Assembly (NCBI RefSeq): GCF_001557535.2 | Contig: NZ_CP014315.1 | Span: forward strand, 620,001-684,000 | Direction of reading: 5' to 3' | Source of the DNA: Burkholderia sp. PAMC 26561 | GTDB taxonomy: Bacteria > Pseudomonadota > Gammaproteobacteria > Burkholderiales > Burkholderiaceae | Length of the DNA stretch: 64,000 nucleotides | Part shown: piece after piece, positions 17,221-26,248 of the stretch | Layout of the letters: the number at the start of each line of letters is the position of its first letter | Numbering within the stretch: the first letter of the stretch is position 1 | The notes under the pieces: generated by a model | Told to the model about the DNA's origin: nothing | Database searches by the model: none | Seen by the model: the letters and a program-made list of their open reading frames with translations, nothing else | Position numbers and translations under genes: made by a program

Positions 17221-17934
17221 TTAGCTAGTGCGAAGGGCGGCGAGCAACCCTTCGACCGGTTGAAAACGAAGATCCAGTTCGGCCAGCAGCACGCTCTGCG
17301 TATCTTTGCGGAAAATTTCGAGCCATGCGCCCGGTGTTTCGTCGCCGCTCAGCGTATCCAGCTCCGCGCGTCGCAGACGCTCGAAGTGCCGGCCCAGCAG
17401 CACGGGCACAGTCCCGAGCAAGCTCCGCTCGCGCGGGCTCAACGCGCGCTCCATGACTGCATCGACTTCCGCGAGCCGCGTCATGGCCGGCGTCCTCGCG
17501 GCGAGTTTTGCCCGCAAACGGCCGCGCAGATTGCCGATGCCGGTTTCCATCGACTGTTGCAGGGTCAGATAGCGTTGGCGGAAGACCGGATAGTCGGTAT
17601 CAGCGGATGTTTCGATATGTGCTTGTGCCGCGCCCGGCCGTCTCTTCGGGGCGCCAAACACGCTGTCGCCGGCAATGGCGTTCGCGAGCGCGCTGCGCGC
17701 GGCCGCGCACTCTTTCTCTTCGGGGCTGCCCGAGGTTTGCGCGCTGGCAACGCCCGGAGGCGGCTTGCCGCCCAGCGCCGTAGATAAAGCGATCGCATCA
17801 GTCCAGTGGAGCCACTGGCTCAGCCGGTCCGATAGCGATTGCCTGGATTCGGTAAATTCGACGTCCGTCAGGCGCGCAAGTAAGCGAATGAGCGCCGGGC
17901 CGCTGAGAGCTGTGCGCTGAGGAGCTTGCACCAT
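17221..17934 (-). CDS. DUF3348 family protein, first gene of the motor-like operon
   Basis: The 237-residue soluble protein begins MVQAPQRTALSGPALIRLLARLTDVEFTESRQSLSDRLSQWLHWTDAIALS. The first 50 residues are the most family-like part. A mostly helical middle and C-terminus (RYLTLQQSMETGIGNLRGRLRAKLA) follow. No catalytic motif, signal or TM helix is seen. It ends 10 bases before the DUF802 start and so leads the four-gene unit. Cytoplasmic association with the tail of the motor is a reasonable guess only. Upstream there is a weak -10-like TAAACT on the minus strand, near 17957. Confidence 0.8.
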   Translation of the reverse strand: MVQAPQRTALSGPALIRLLARLTDVEFTESRQSLSDRLSQWLHWTDAIALSTALGGKPPPGVASAQTSGSPEEKECAAARSALANAIAGDSVFGAPKRRPGAAQAHIETSADTDYPVFRQRYLTLQQSMETGIGNLRGRLRAKLAARTPAMTRLAEVDAVMERALSPRERSLLGTVPVLLGRHFERLRRAELDTLSGDETPGAWLEIFRKDTQSVLLAELDLRFQPVEGLLAALRTS

Positions 17935-18125
17935 TTCGCCAGAGTCAAAAAGTTCGCTAGTTTACACGTCGGCGGGGACGGTGCCGTCGATATGTGGCTG
18001 ATGGTCGAAATCAGTGGCTCTTCGTGGTTGAGTTTTTTTGTCCAATGGCAATCTGCGGAAGAACGGCTACGGGCGATCCAAAAAGGCACGGCGGCGGCTG
18101 GGTACTTGCGAAGGCGCCGGAAAAG

Positions 18126-18357
18126 ATGATGGCATTTGATGGTATCGCGCGGCTGGTGAGCAGTTGGTTTTTGCGGTCAGTCTCGCTGACGATGATCCGG
18201 AATGCATGGTCGAGGAGGCGGTCAAAACGTTGTTATCGGACGAGATGTACGACGCGGAACCTTTGCTGGTGGAATGGTTGGCGAAGTGACGTTGGCGTGG
18301 ATTGAACAGGATCTTGAAGTGCTGTTTGCGAAAAGCGCGCGACCGCGTAGGAATTGA
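18126..18357 (+). pseudogene. Possible decayed small gene with two frame changes
   Basis: Three short open segments follow one another in different frames: MMAFDGIARLV from 18126, EQLVFAVSLADDDPECMVEE... to the stop at 18287, and GEVTLAWIEQDLEVLFAKSA to the stop at 18355. Each looks like protein (acidic, Leu/Val-rich, helical) and together they would make about 75 residues. I recognise no family. The rest of 17935-18664 has no supportable gene. Confidence 0.3.
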
Positions 18358-18470
18358 TGGCGTAGCCGCTGCAACGGGTATTTGAAAGCCGTTGCTCGTT
18401 GCGTGCAGCGCAAAAAAGGCAGAGTGCCGAGTTTCAACCAAATCAAGGTCTTGGCCGACGTTCACGTGAG

Positions 18471-18505
18471 TTGTCCACAGCCTTGCCAACAAAAACTGGG
18501 GATAA
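18471..18505. other. Two DnaA-box-like sequences in opposite orientation
   Basis: TTGTCCACA (18471-18479) differs by one base from TTATCCACA. TGGGGATAA (18497-18505) is one base from the reverse complement, TGTGGATAA. They lie 17 bases apart in a gene-free stretch. Function is not shown; a chromosomal origin is not suggested because dnaA, dnaN and parAB are absent. Confidence 0.3.
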
Positions 18506-18664
18506 GTTGCGTGAGTGGATCAATGGGCTACGCGTCGGTCACGGCAATGGTGGAGGTGGCTGTGTCAAAGACCTTCAATCCATCGCCCACTGCGGCGATC
18601 CACCGGGACGGCTTGCTTCCTGCGCTGAACCTGGCCGTCCCATCATTACCCGACCGGGACTCGT

Positions 18665-19975
18665 TCAGCCCGGAGTTCCGTTCAACGCCGCCCTGATATC
18701 CAGCACGGAGGCACCCGGTGCAGCGAGTCCGGCCCGGTCGCCGTCAAGCGGCTTGCCCGTCGTTTGCATCAACCGGACCAGCGAATCCACGGAAGGAGCG
18801 GTGCCGAATTTCTGACGCAACACGGCAAACGCCGCCGCCACCTGGGGCGACGAAAACGACGTTCCCCAAACGTTGAACGATCCGTAGCCAGCCCAGGGTG
18901 CGAGCACGAAGTCGCCACTGGCCCGGTCGCCGGTGCCGACGGGAGCAAAGAGACTGACCTTCTGCGAGAGGTTTGTATAACTGGTTGGGGTCGTGACTGA
19001 CCGGATGCCGGTAGCGCCCACGGGGATGATGTTGTTCCCGCATGTCCAGGCCCCGGTTCCATTGACGCTGTCGTTGCCCGCCGACATCACGACTGCGATC
19101 CCTTTCGCACGCAGCACGCCCGCAACTGCGTCGATCCTTGCCCCGTCGCCTCCGGTCGCACACGGAAGAGATCCGGCTATTGACTTTCCGGATGCGGAAA
19201 TATTCACCGCGACAATTTTCGAACCGATATCGGCCCGCGTAAGCAGTGTGCTGTTGACGTAATTGAGCGCGTCCACAACCGAGTTGATGGGCCAGCCTTG
19301 CGGACCGTCAGTTCCAGTGCCGCCACCGATCTTGACCGTGATGACACTTGCCCCCGGGGCGACGCCCGAGTACATCAGCTTCGTATTGGCATCATCCCAA
19401 CGAACCGTAGGCTGACCAACCATGATTCCGGCGGTGGCTGCGCCGTGGTAGTAATGGCAGTACTGCGGGGAGTCAGAATTGGCCGTGTCGCGGCATGAAT
19501 TGTCCGGTGCGTCCGACGGGAGGGACGCGCCGGACTGGGAAGCCACGTAATAGCCCGCTGAAGGATCGCCCGGTAGCGGCCGGCCGACCCAGCTCTGAAG
19601 TTTGCACAGACTAAGCCAATCAGTTCCCGTTCGTTGTCCTATGCAGACCTCGCCGGCTATTTTGCTTCTGCCCAGGGAATCCTTGAAAACAGGATTGTCG
19701 TTGCGAAATGCACCGTCAATGTCGACCACGATGTAGCCTGTGCCGTCATAACTTTTGCCGTTCCGGTCGGTGTAGACGCCGTTGACCGTACCGCCCAGGT
19801 TGTATGGGATCGTTGCCGTCGATGGCCAGTCCGCAGGCATCGTTTGCGCGCCGACGTCACTGGCTAAGGCGATGGCAAGGGGAGGAAGGGCGAGCGACGC
19901 GGCAGTAAGGCGTCTGATAAGTGCGGGCCGGAACGGCGATAGGCACGTGTACAAATTGTCTGTATGGTTTTTCAT
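18665..19975 (-). CDS. Secreted S8-family subtilisin-like serine protease
   Basis: The predicted 436-residue product has an N-terminal signal (about residues 17-43, ending VGAQ). The catalytic triad is visible: Asp85 (YIVVDIDGAF), His177 (YYHGAATAGI) and Ser373 (WGTSFSSPQVAAAFA). The oxyanion Asn301 is in VMSAGNDSV. Cys pairs (C111/C124, C161/C173, C272/C312) suggest disulfides and an extracytoplasmic location. There is no obvious long propeptide or autotransporter barrel. It is monocistronic and flanked by gene-poor DNA on both sides. A decayed partial copy of its central region lies upstream (near 20698-20785). Confidence 0.9.
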   Translation of the reverse strand: MKNHTDNLYTCLSPFRPALIRRLTAASLALPPLAIALASDVGAQTMPADWPSTATIPYNLGGTVNGVYTDRNGKSYDGTGYIVVDIDGAFRNDNPVFKDSLGRSKIAGEVCIGQRTGTDWLSLCKLQSWVGRPLPGDPSAGYYVASQSGASLPSDAPDNSCRDTANSDSPQYCHYYHGAATAGIMVGQPTVRWDDANTKLMYSGVAPGASVITVKIGGGTGTDGPQGWPINSVVDALNYVNSTLLTRADIGSKIVAVNISASGKSIAGSLPCATGGDGARIDAVAGVLRAKGIAVVMSAGNDSVNGTGAWTCGNNIIPVGATGIRSVTTPTSYTNLSQKVSLFAPVGTGDRASGDFVLAPWAGYGSFNVWGTSFSSPQVAAAFAVLRQKFGTAPSVDSLVRLMQTTGKPLDGDRAGLAAPGASVLDIRAALNGTPG

Positions 19976-20697
19976 CTGATTCCCTGTTGTTATCCAGACG
20001 GAAAGCAGTTCGCTTTCACGCCTGCCGGTTGTGTGGAGCGCGAATCGTCCACGCTGCCGATCAGATGCGGTATCAGATATTTCTGAAACAAGGGTTTCTT
20101 ATTTGATTCGGGTGTGTTTTTTGCCAGTTCGTTGTCACGTTTCGGATGCAACCCTTAGGCGGTGCGAGCGCAAGCGAGAACAGGCACGCCCTTTCCAGTC
20201 GGCGGAATGGCACATCACTCGCAACCGCCCATCTTCGAAATCACACGTTCACATCGCCCCTGACATCCAAGAGTGGTCGTTTCCCTCGCCAGTCGGGCAT
20301 AGGTGGAAATGGCAGATCATCAATCTTTAAGCTTGGAAACTCTATATAAGAAGAATCCGATTTTGACAAAACTGTTGTTTAAAGCTCCGGCTGATGGTCG
20401 GTTTTAACCTGCGCGCAGTTCATTTCGCGCCAATTTGTCGGTCGACAAAGTTAGCAATACAAACCGATCGAATGAACCAAAACCAACTACCGGCCGACAT
20501 CCAGCCGACTAAGACACATTCTTGTTGCCGTCGAGCAAACCGCCATAGCAACGCGACAGAACTTGGTGGGTGCTGCGGGATCACCGCGTGTGATTATTGA
20601 GCCGCGACAAATCGCGTTTGCAGCGCTTGCATTGCTCGGCGCACTGCCCTGATGGTCAGCCGATAATCCGTTTCCTCGACGATTTCAGTCGACTAAG
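19976..20697. other. Gene-poor intergenic region
   Basis: I see no credible gene between the protease start and polB, a stretch of about 870 bases. The part from 20300 to 20500 is AT-richer than its surroundings and may hold the protease promoter. Short open frames here lack ribosome sites and have non-coding composition. Confidence 0.5.
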
Positions 20698-20785
20698 ATT
20701 TCATCCGCAGTCGGCCCGCCCGCAATTGGGACGGACCCTGCCCCATCCCTCCGGTCGCGCACGGAAGATTCCGGCGACTGAACCC
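20698..20785 (-). pseudogene. Decayed partial copy of the subtilase gene
   Basis: About 88 bases align with 19103-19190 of the protease gene with small indels. The best block shares CCTCCGGTCGC(A/G)CACGGAAGA and the nearby CGCCCGCAA. Translated on the minus strand it gives NLPCATGGMGQ, matching SLPCATGGDGA of the protease. No open frame remains around it. This is a relic of a former paralogue or tandem duplication. Confidence 0.5.
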
Positions 20786-20845
20786 GGGTCTTAAGTTTTC
20801 ACGTTAAATGAATGAGCGCCGGCCGAAGCTGCGGCACAGCTTGAT

Positions 20846-23224
20846 CTAAAACAACTCATGCTGCCCCGAAATCAGCATTTGAAAATCACTCTGTAAAAGC
20901 GGCAGGATGGCATCGGCGATCGGCTGAAGCTGCCGCGTCAGATAATGGTCGTAGTCAATCCCCGACCGCCAGGTCTCAAGGGGCTCCGGCCCGGTGCTCG
21001 TCATCAGGTAACTGATCCAGCCGCCACGCTGATATTGCAGCGGACGCCCATGCTCACGATTGAATTCATCGGCTATACGCGCTGCACGGACATGCGGCGG
21101 CACGTTGCGCTCATAGGCATCGAGCGGCCGACGCAACCGCTTTCTATAGATCAGCAACTCATCGAGTTCGCCGCTCAAAGTGCGGCGCACATAATCACGC
21201 ACGTAGTCTTCATACGGCTCGCGTTTGAAAATGCGCGAATAAAGTTCGCGCTGGAATTGCTGCGCAAGCGGGGTCCAGTCGCTGCGAACGGTTTCGAGTC
21301 CTTTGTAGACGATCTCTTCGCTGCCATCGGGCAAAAGGCTCAAGCCTGCGTAGCGCTTCTTGCTGCCTTCCTCCGCGCCGCGGATCGTCGGCATGAAAAA
21401 TCGCCGATAGTGCCGCTCGAACTGCAGTTCCAGCGCGCTCTCGAGTGCAAACCTCTCGCGCACGTCTTCCCGCCACCATGCGTTGACGCGATCGACGAGC
21501 GTGCGCCCGATGCGCGCCGCTTCGTCCTCGCTGTGCGCATGCCGTAGCCACACGAAAGTGGAATCCGTGTCGCCGTAGATCACTTCGTAACCTTCCGCTT
21601 CGATCAACTCGCGCGTGCGGCGCATGATTTCGTGGCCGCGCAGGGTGATCGACGAAGCCAGCCGGGGGTCGAAGAAACGGCATCCGGTAGAACCAAGCAC
21701 GCCGTAAAACGCGTTCATGATGATCTTCAGCGCTTGCGACAACGGCTTGTTGTTTTCGCGCTTGGCTTCGTCGCGTCCCTTCCACACCTGACCCACGATA
21801 GCCGGCAAGCTGTGGCGCGTGCGCGAAAAACGCGCGCCGAGAAAACCGGGTACGGACTGTTCGTCATCGGGATGACGCATGCCATCGACAAGACCTGCCG
21901 GGTCGATCAAAAACGTGCGAATGATCGATGGATACAGACTCTTGTAGTCGAGCACCAGCACCGAATCGTAGAGTCCCGGGCGCGAGTTCATCACGAAACC
22001 GCCGGGACTTGCAGCGCCGACGACATCGCCGAGATTGGGGGCAACGAATCCTTGCCGATGCATCCGCGGCATATACAAATGCGTGAACGCTGCAACTGAA
22101 CCGCCGTTTCGATCAGCGGGCAACCCCGTCACCGATGCACGTTCGAGCAGGAACGCAAGCAGTTCGGTCGCCGCGAAAATGCGCGTGACGAGTTCGCAAT
22201 CCTTGAGGTTGTAGCGGGCGAGGGCGGGTTTGTCTTCATCGAAGCGACGCTGGATTTCGTCCATCCGCTGATACGGGTTGTCGATCGCCTTGCCTTCGCC
22301 GAGCATGGTTTGCGCAACGTATTCGAGGCTGAACGACGGAAAGCTCCAGGTCGCGGATCGCAGCGCCTCGATGCCATCGATCAGCAACCGGCCCGCCGCG
22401 CCCGCGAAGAAGTGGTTCTGCTTGAGACCGTGTTGCCGCCATTCCATGACGCTGCCGCCGCGACCCAGCCGCAGCGGCACGTTGTAGCGTTCCGAATGTT
22501 CCTGCAACACACGCAGGTCGAACTGGATCACGTTCCAGCCGATGATCGCATCAGGATCAAAGCGCTCGAGCCACTCGTTGAGTTTCTCGATAAGCTGCCC
22601 GCGTGTCTCGCAGTATTCGAGCTTGAAGTCGACGCCACTGGCATCGCCATTGGGCGGTCCGAGCATGTACACCTGACGCTCGCCGCAACCTTCTAGCGCG
22701 ATCGAATAAAGCTCCGAACGCGCACTGGTTTCTATATCGAGCGACACTAGTTTTAAATTCGGCCGATAACCCGTCGCAGGTTTCAGTTCCGCATTGATGA
22801 GCGGATCGAAAGGCAAACCCTCGCCTTGGCGGTCGCCGTTGAAGACAACTGGCGCCGTAATGAAACGCTCCATCATGTACCGGTCGGGCGGAAAAACATC
22901 GGCTTCGTAAACGTCCACGCCGCCTTGCTTCAGGCGCCGTTCGAGCGCTGTCAGTTGCCGATATTGCGCGGTATAAAGCCCGAGCACCGGCCGGTGACTG
23001 AAATCAACCAGTTCAAGCGGCCGCAACTCCGCGCGTTTTTCACGCTGCATGACGGATTCTGCGCGCTCGCGGTGCGCCGCCGGAATGAACGCCACCGACT
23101 CTTGAGGACGCAGGCGAAGGTGGCGGGGACCATCGTCCGTCGCCAGCCAGAAATCGACGTCGGTGCCATCGGGCGTGTCACGCCAATGCCGCGTCAGAAT
23201 GAAACCGCGTTGCTGCCCGCTCAA
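20846..23224 (-). CDS. polB: DNA polymerase II (family B)
   Basis: This 792-residue polymerase is close to E. coli Pol II (783). An N-terminal domain ([21 protein letters not shown]) leads to the 3'-5' exonuclease with SLDIETS (Asp163, Glu165) and [10 protein letters not shown]. Polymerase motif A is [13 protein letters not shown], motif B is near [13 protein letters not shown], and motif C is YGDTDSTFV with the catalytic Asp pair. All catalytic residues are present, so it should replicate damaged or stalled templates. The start is TTG 23224, preceded by GAGG. An in-frame stop lies just upstream, so no longer form exists. I see no clear LexA box in the 180-base upstream space. Confidence 0.96.
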   Translation of the reverse strand: MSGQQRGFILTRHWRDTPDGTDVDFWLATDDGPRHLRLRPQESVAFIPAAHRERAESVMQREKRAELRPLELVDFSHRPVLGLYTAQYRQLTALERRLKQGGVDVYEADVFPPDRYMMERFITAPVVFNGDRQGEGLPFDPLINAELKPATGYRPNLKLVSLDIETSARSELYSIALEGCGERQVYMLGPPNGDASGVDFKLEYCETRGQLIEKLNEWLERFDPDAIIGWNVIQFDLRVLQEHSERYNVPLRLGRGGSVMEWRQHGLKQNHFFAGAAGRLLIDGIEALRSATWSFPSFSLEYVAQTMLGEGKAIDNPYQRMDEIQRRFDEDKPALARYNLKDCELVTRIFAATELLAFLLERASVTGLPADRNGGSVAAFTHLYMPRMHRQGFVAPNLGDVVGAASPGGFVMNSRPGLYDSVLVLDYKSLYPSIIRTFLIDPAGLVDGMRHPDDEQSVPGFLGARFSRTRHSLPAIVGQVWKGRDEAKRENNKPLSQALKIIMNAFYGVLGSTGCRFFDPRLASSITLRGHEIMRRTRELIEAEGYEVIYGDTDSTFVWLRHAHSEDEAARIGRTLVDRVNAWWREDVRERFALESALELQFERHYRRFFMPTIRGAEEGSKKRYAGLSLLPDGSEEIVYKGLETVRSDWTPLAQQFQRELYSRIFKREPYEDYVRDYVRRTLSGELDELLIYRKRLRRPLDAYERNVPPHVRAARIADEFNREHGRPLQYQRGGWISYLMTSTGPEPLETWRSGIDYDHYLTRQLQPIADAILPLLQSDFQMLISGQHELF

Positions 23225-23352
23225 ATGCCCGCCTCAAGAAAATCGTCGCTTACATGGATTTTAGTGGTTGCGCGCGTTTGGCGTCCGGATCGCTGGATCT
23301 TGAAGCTTTTTGTTCCATGTCGATTTCCCCTTCTGCCGATCGTCGTAGGATC

Positions 23353-23380
23353 AAGCAGGCGTCATTACGCCTGCTTTTAC
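23353..23380 (+). terminator. Orphan intrinsic terminator ahead of the GST gene
   Basis: AAGCAGGCG / CGCCTGCTT form a perfect 9-bp stem with a 6-base loop, followed by TTACTCCTTTT on the plus strand. No plus-strand gene lies upstream, since polB is divergent. It may be a leader attenuator for the next gene or the end of a small RNA. Confidence 0.6.
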
Positions 23381-23412
23381 TCCTTTTAATTTTTACGCCG
23401 AGGTGATCGACG

Positions 23413-24072
23413 ATGTCATTGCAGCTCTACGCCCATCCCTTTTCGTCGTACTGCCAGAAGGTCCTGACCGCGCTCTACGAGAACGGTACGCCGTTTGAGT
23501 ATCGACAATTGTCGAACGATGACCCGCAACCGATGGCCGAACTCGCCGCGCGCTGGCCGTTGAAACGTTTCCCGGTGCTCGTCGACGACGACCGTACGAT
23601 TGCCGAATCGACAATCATCATCGAGCATCTTGCGCTGCACTATCAGGGGCCTGTGCAATTGCTGCCGTCCGATCCGCGTGCCGCGCTCGACGTCCGCTTC
23701 ATGGACCGCTTCTTCGATAACTACATCGCCACGCCCCAGCAAAAAATTGTGTTCGACTGCATGCGGTCCGAGGGCGATCGCGACCCGCACGGTGTAGCCG
23801 ATGCCCGTGCCATGCTCGAAACGGCGTACGCATGGCTCGATAAAACCATGGCGTCCCGCACGTGGGCCGCGGGTGACCAGTTCAGCCTGGCCGATTGCGG
23901 GGCGGCGCCGTTCCTGTTTTACGCGGACTGGACGCATCGAATTGCGTCATCGTTTGAGAATGTCGTTGCGTACCGCAAGCGGCTTTTGGCGCGGCCGTCG
24001 TTTGCACGCGCGGTGGATGAAGCGCGGCCTTATCGAGCGTTCTTTCCGCTTGGCGCGCCCGACCGGGATTGA
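23413..24072 (+). CDS. Glutathione S-transferase family protein
   Basis: The 219-residue cytosolic protein has an N-terminal thioredoxin-like domain (about 1-78) starting LQLYAHPFSSYCQKVLTALYENG. It has the cis-Pro segment KRFPVLVDDD and the glutathione-binding AESTIIIEHL. A helical C-terminal domain contains the N-capping-type FSLADCGAAPFLFY. The Ser or Cys in SSYCQK could be the catalytic residue. It likely conjugates or reduces electrophiles with glutathione; the substrate is unknown. GAGGTGAT precedes ATG 23413. The gene is monocistronic. Confidence 0.9.
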   Translation: MSLQLYAHPFSSYCQKVLTALYENGTPFEYRQLSNDDPQPMAELAARWPLKRFPVLVDDDRTIAESTIIIEHLALHYQGPVQLLPSDPRAALDVRFMDRFFDNYIATPQQKIVFDCMRSEGDRDPHGVADARAMLETAYAWLDKTMASRTWAAGDQFSLADCGAAPFLFYADWTHRIASSFENVVAYRKRLLARPSFARAVDEARPYRAFFPLGAPDRD

Positions 24073-24124
24073 CTTGACCAAAGGAAACTCGACGTCTAAA
24101 ACCTCTCGCCTGCTCTTGACGTGT

Positions 24125-24316
24125 TTATCGCCCGGTTACTGCGCGTTCGATTTTCCTGTCGGTCTTGTACTGGCTCAACGCGTAGACCGACCAGATCGCG
24201 GCGGGTATCCAGCCGATTATCGTGATCTGGAGTATCAGGCAGATGATCCCGGCGATCGGGCGGCCAATGGTGAAGAACTGAAACCAAGGCAAGATTAATG
24301 CGAGCAAAAGGCGCAT
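24125..24316 (-). CDS. YqaE/Pmp3-family small membrane protein
   Basis: This 63-residue peptide has two hydrophobic helices (LLLALILPWFQFFTIG and AGIICLILQITIIGWIPAAIWSVYAL) separated by a short turn, then a basic tail (KTDRKIERAVTGR). The block GWIP with the preceding Leu/Ile-rich helix is the Pmp3/YqaE signature. Relatives affect membrane potential and salt or stress tolerance. AGGA lies about six bases before ATG 24316. It is divergent from the transporter operon at 24592. Confidence 0.8.
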   Translation of the reverse strand: MRLLLALILPWFQFFTIGRPIAGIICLILQITIIGWIPAAIWSVYALSQYKTDRKIERAVTGR

Positions 24317-24440
24317 GGATTTTCCTTATGGCTGGTCTGGTTGAGGAGGATTTGCAGCGATCCGATCTTGCTGGCTGTCTCAGCGGCAATATACAGCAAG
24401 GCCGCATGCGCCCCGCGTTCCCGGAAGCACGGTTCCCATT

Positions 24441-24470
24441 CAAACGCGCATCCATATGCGTGCGCGTTTG
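24441..24470. repeat. Perfect 10-bp inverted repeat between divergent genes
   Basis: CAAACGCGCA and TGCGCGTTTG are separated by 10 bases. The unit lies between yqaE (minus) and the transporter operon (plus) with no T-run on either side, so an operator is more likely than a terminator. Confidence 0.5.
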
Positions 24471-24528
24471 ATATCCATAGAAAAATTCCTACGTTTGCCA
24501 CGCGCGTTGTGCGCCCTAGCATGTGAGA

Positions 24529-24577
24529 CCCGGTAACCAGCCGGGCCGCTACTGCGCCTCCTTGCCCGATCCCAGAC
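24529..24577 (+). promoter_or_regulatory. Possible structured leader of the transporter operon
   Basis: A CCCGG/CCGGG hairpin (24529-24545, loop taaccag) is followed by CTACTGCGCCTCCTTGCCCG, which holds the anti-Shine-Dalgarno-like CCTCCTT. The start codon follows at 24592. Such a layout could hide a ribosome site in a regulated leader. I cannot assign it to a known riboswitch class. Confidence 0.35.
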
Positions 24578-24591
24578 AGGAATTCCGTTAG

Positions 24592-26247
24592 ATGAATGCA
24601 CGACTTATCGCGCTTGCCGGCGCGACGACCCTTGGCCTTTCAATCGTGCTGAGTGGTTGCAACAAATCCGAATCCGCCGCGCCTTCATCGCAAGCCTCCG
24701 CCAAGCCCGTCTCGGGCGGCGCGATCACATGGGGCGTCACGACCGAACCTGCGTGCTTTGATCCGCATCGTTCATCGCAGCAAAATGCGTTCTGGGTGAT
24801 CCGCAATTTCATCGATTCGCTGATCAGCAAAAAGACCGACGGCACCTACGCGCCGTGGCTCGCAAAGTCGTGGAGCGTCGCCGACGATGGCAAGAGCTAT
24901 ACCTTCAATCTCCGCGATGACGTCAAATTCACCGATGGAACGCCGTTCAACGCGGCTGCGGTGAAGGCAAATTTCGATTACATCCTCGCTAATGTGAGCA
25001 CGACGTCGGCATCGGCGTCGTTGCTGGTCCACTTCGATCACGCAGAGGTCGTGTCGCCGACGGTAGTAAAGCTTGTCATGAAGCAGGCCGATTCCACGAC
25101 GCTCGAATCGTTGTCGAGCGTGAAGCTCGGGTTCATCTCTCCGAAGGCATTGGCCGAGAACAAGGATCTGTGTGGCGGCGGTCCGGGCATCGTGGGGACG
25201 GGGCCGTTTGTATTCAAGTCTTACCAGCGCGGTCAGTCGGCCGTGTTCGAACGCAATCCGGATTACCGATGGGCACCCGGAAACGCGCAGCATCAAGGGC
25301 CTGCATATCTCGACCGCGTGACGTACCGGTTCCTGCCGGAAGCGGCTGTACGTACCGGCGCGCTGAGTTCCGGGCAAGTCGACCTGATCGAAGGCGTGCA
25401 GCCAACAGACATCGGCGTATTCGATAAAGTCGATGGCTTCCAGTATCTGACGGGGCCATCGGCTACGACGTCGTTCACGCTCAACATCAACTACACGGTC
25501 GCACCCGCCAGCGACGTTCGCGTGCGCCGCGCGCTGCGTGACGGCTTCGATCTAGATGGCATCGTAAAGAGCGTTTATCTTGGCACCGTGCGGCGTGCGT
25601 ACTCGAACATCGGACCGGACAACGCGGACTATGACGCAAGCCTCAAAGGTTCTTGGGGCAACAAGATCGCTGACGCAAACAAGTTGCTCGACGAAGCCGG
25701 CTGGACCCAGCGTGATAGCGAAGGATTCCGCACGCAAAACGGCAAGCGTCTTTCCATTGAAGTGGGCTATCCGCAGCCTTATGTGCGCGACAGCCGCGAT
25801 GTGCTGATTCGCGCCGTGCAATCGGCGCTGCGCCAGAACCTCGGGCTCGACCTTGGCTTGAAGATCACCACGGCAGGCGACTTCGCCAACCAGAAGGCGA
25901 CCGGCAACTGGACCATCTATCCGAACACGGACAACCCGTCTGACGTCGCGATGGAGTTGTGGGACATGCTCGGCGACCAGGGCTTTCTCTACAACGCGAT
26001 CAAGAATCCGGATGCGACCATCACGGGCGATATCAATCGTGCGCGTCTCCTGCCCGTAGGCGACGAGCGGCGCCAGTTGCTCGCCAAGATCCAGGCGCGC
26101 GCGGTGGATCAGGCGTTTATCGTCCCGCTGTTTGCGCCGGCGTATCACCTCGCCGCGAAATCGAACGTGCACGGAATTGGTTTCGAACCGCAACTCGATG
26201 GTCCCGCAAGTTCCTACGATGTCTGGGTTGAAAAGCAAGGAGGCTGA
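24592..26247 (+). CDS. ABC transporter substrate-binding lipoprotein, peptide/nickel family (SBP_bac_5)
   Basis: The 551-residue protein has a lipoprotein signal with lipobox LSGC (Cys23), so it is membrane-anchored facing the periplasm. The family blocks are ITWGVTTEPACFDPH at the mature start, LAKSWSVADDGKSYTFNLRDDVKFTDGTPFNA, and VRVRRALRDGFD. It is the first gene of a five-base-spaced or overlapping set with two permeases and a fused ATPase, a complete Dpp/Opp-type importer. The flavin oxygenases just downstream suggest an organosulfur or similar small organic ligand rather than peptides. That is inference from context. Confidence 0.92.
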   Translation: MNARLIALAGATTLGLSIVLSGCNKSESAAPSSQASAKPVSGGAITWGVTTEPACFDPHRSSQQNAFWVIRNFIDSLISKKTDGTYAPWLAKSWSVADDGKSYTFNLRDDVKFTDGTPFNAAAVKANFDYILANVSTTSASASLLVHFDHAEVVSPTVVKLVMKQADSTTLESLSSVKLGFISPKALAENKDLCGGGPGIVGTGPFVFKSYQRGQSAVFERNPDYRWAPGNAQHQGPAYLDRVTYRFLPEAAVRTGALSSGQVDLIEGVQPTDIGVFDKVDGFQYLTGPSATTSFTLNINYTVAPASDVRVRRALRDGFDLDGIVKSVYLGTVRRAYSNIGPDNADYDASLKGSWGNKIADANKLLDEAGWTQRDSEGFRTQNGKRLSIEVGYPQPYVRDSRDVLIRAVQSALRQNLGLDLGLKITTAGDFANQKATGNWTIYPNTDNPSDVAMELWDMLGDQGFLYNAIKNPDATITGDINRARLLPVGDERRQLLAKIQARAVDQAFIVPLFAPAYHLAAKSNVHGIGFEPQLDGPASSYDVWVEKQGG

Positions 26248-26248
26248 G

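Noticed and set aside
13886..17934. Calling the motor operon a Zorya system
   Set aside because: Only the ZorA/ZorB-like architecture is present. No helicase, nuclease or ZorC/D/E-type effector lies nearby, and DUF3348/DUF2894 are not Zorya components known to me.
18067..18492. Minus-strand frame of 141 codons in the gene-free stretch
   Set aside because: Ser/Arg/His-rich with no ribosome site; the plus strand has better coding-like remnants in the same place.
18471..18505. Origin of replication
   Set aside because: Only two imperfect DnaA-like boxes and no dnaA, dnaN, parAB, gidA or AT-rich unwinding region nearby.
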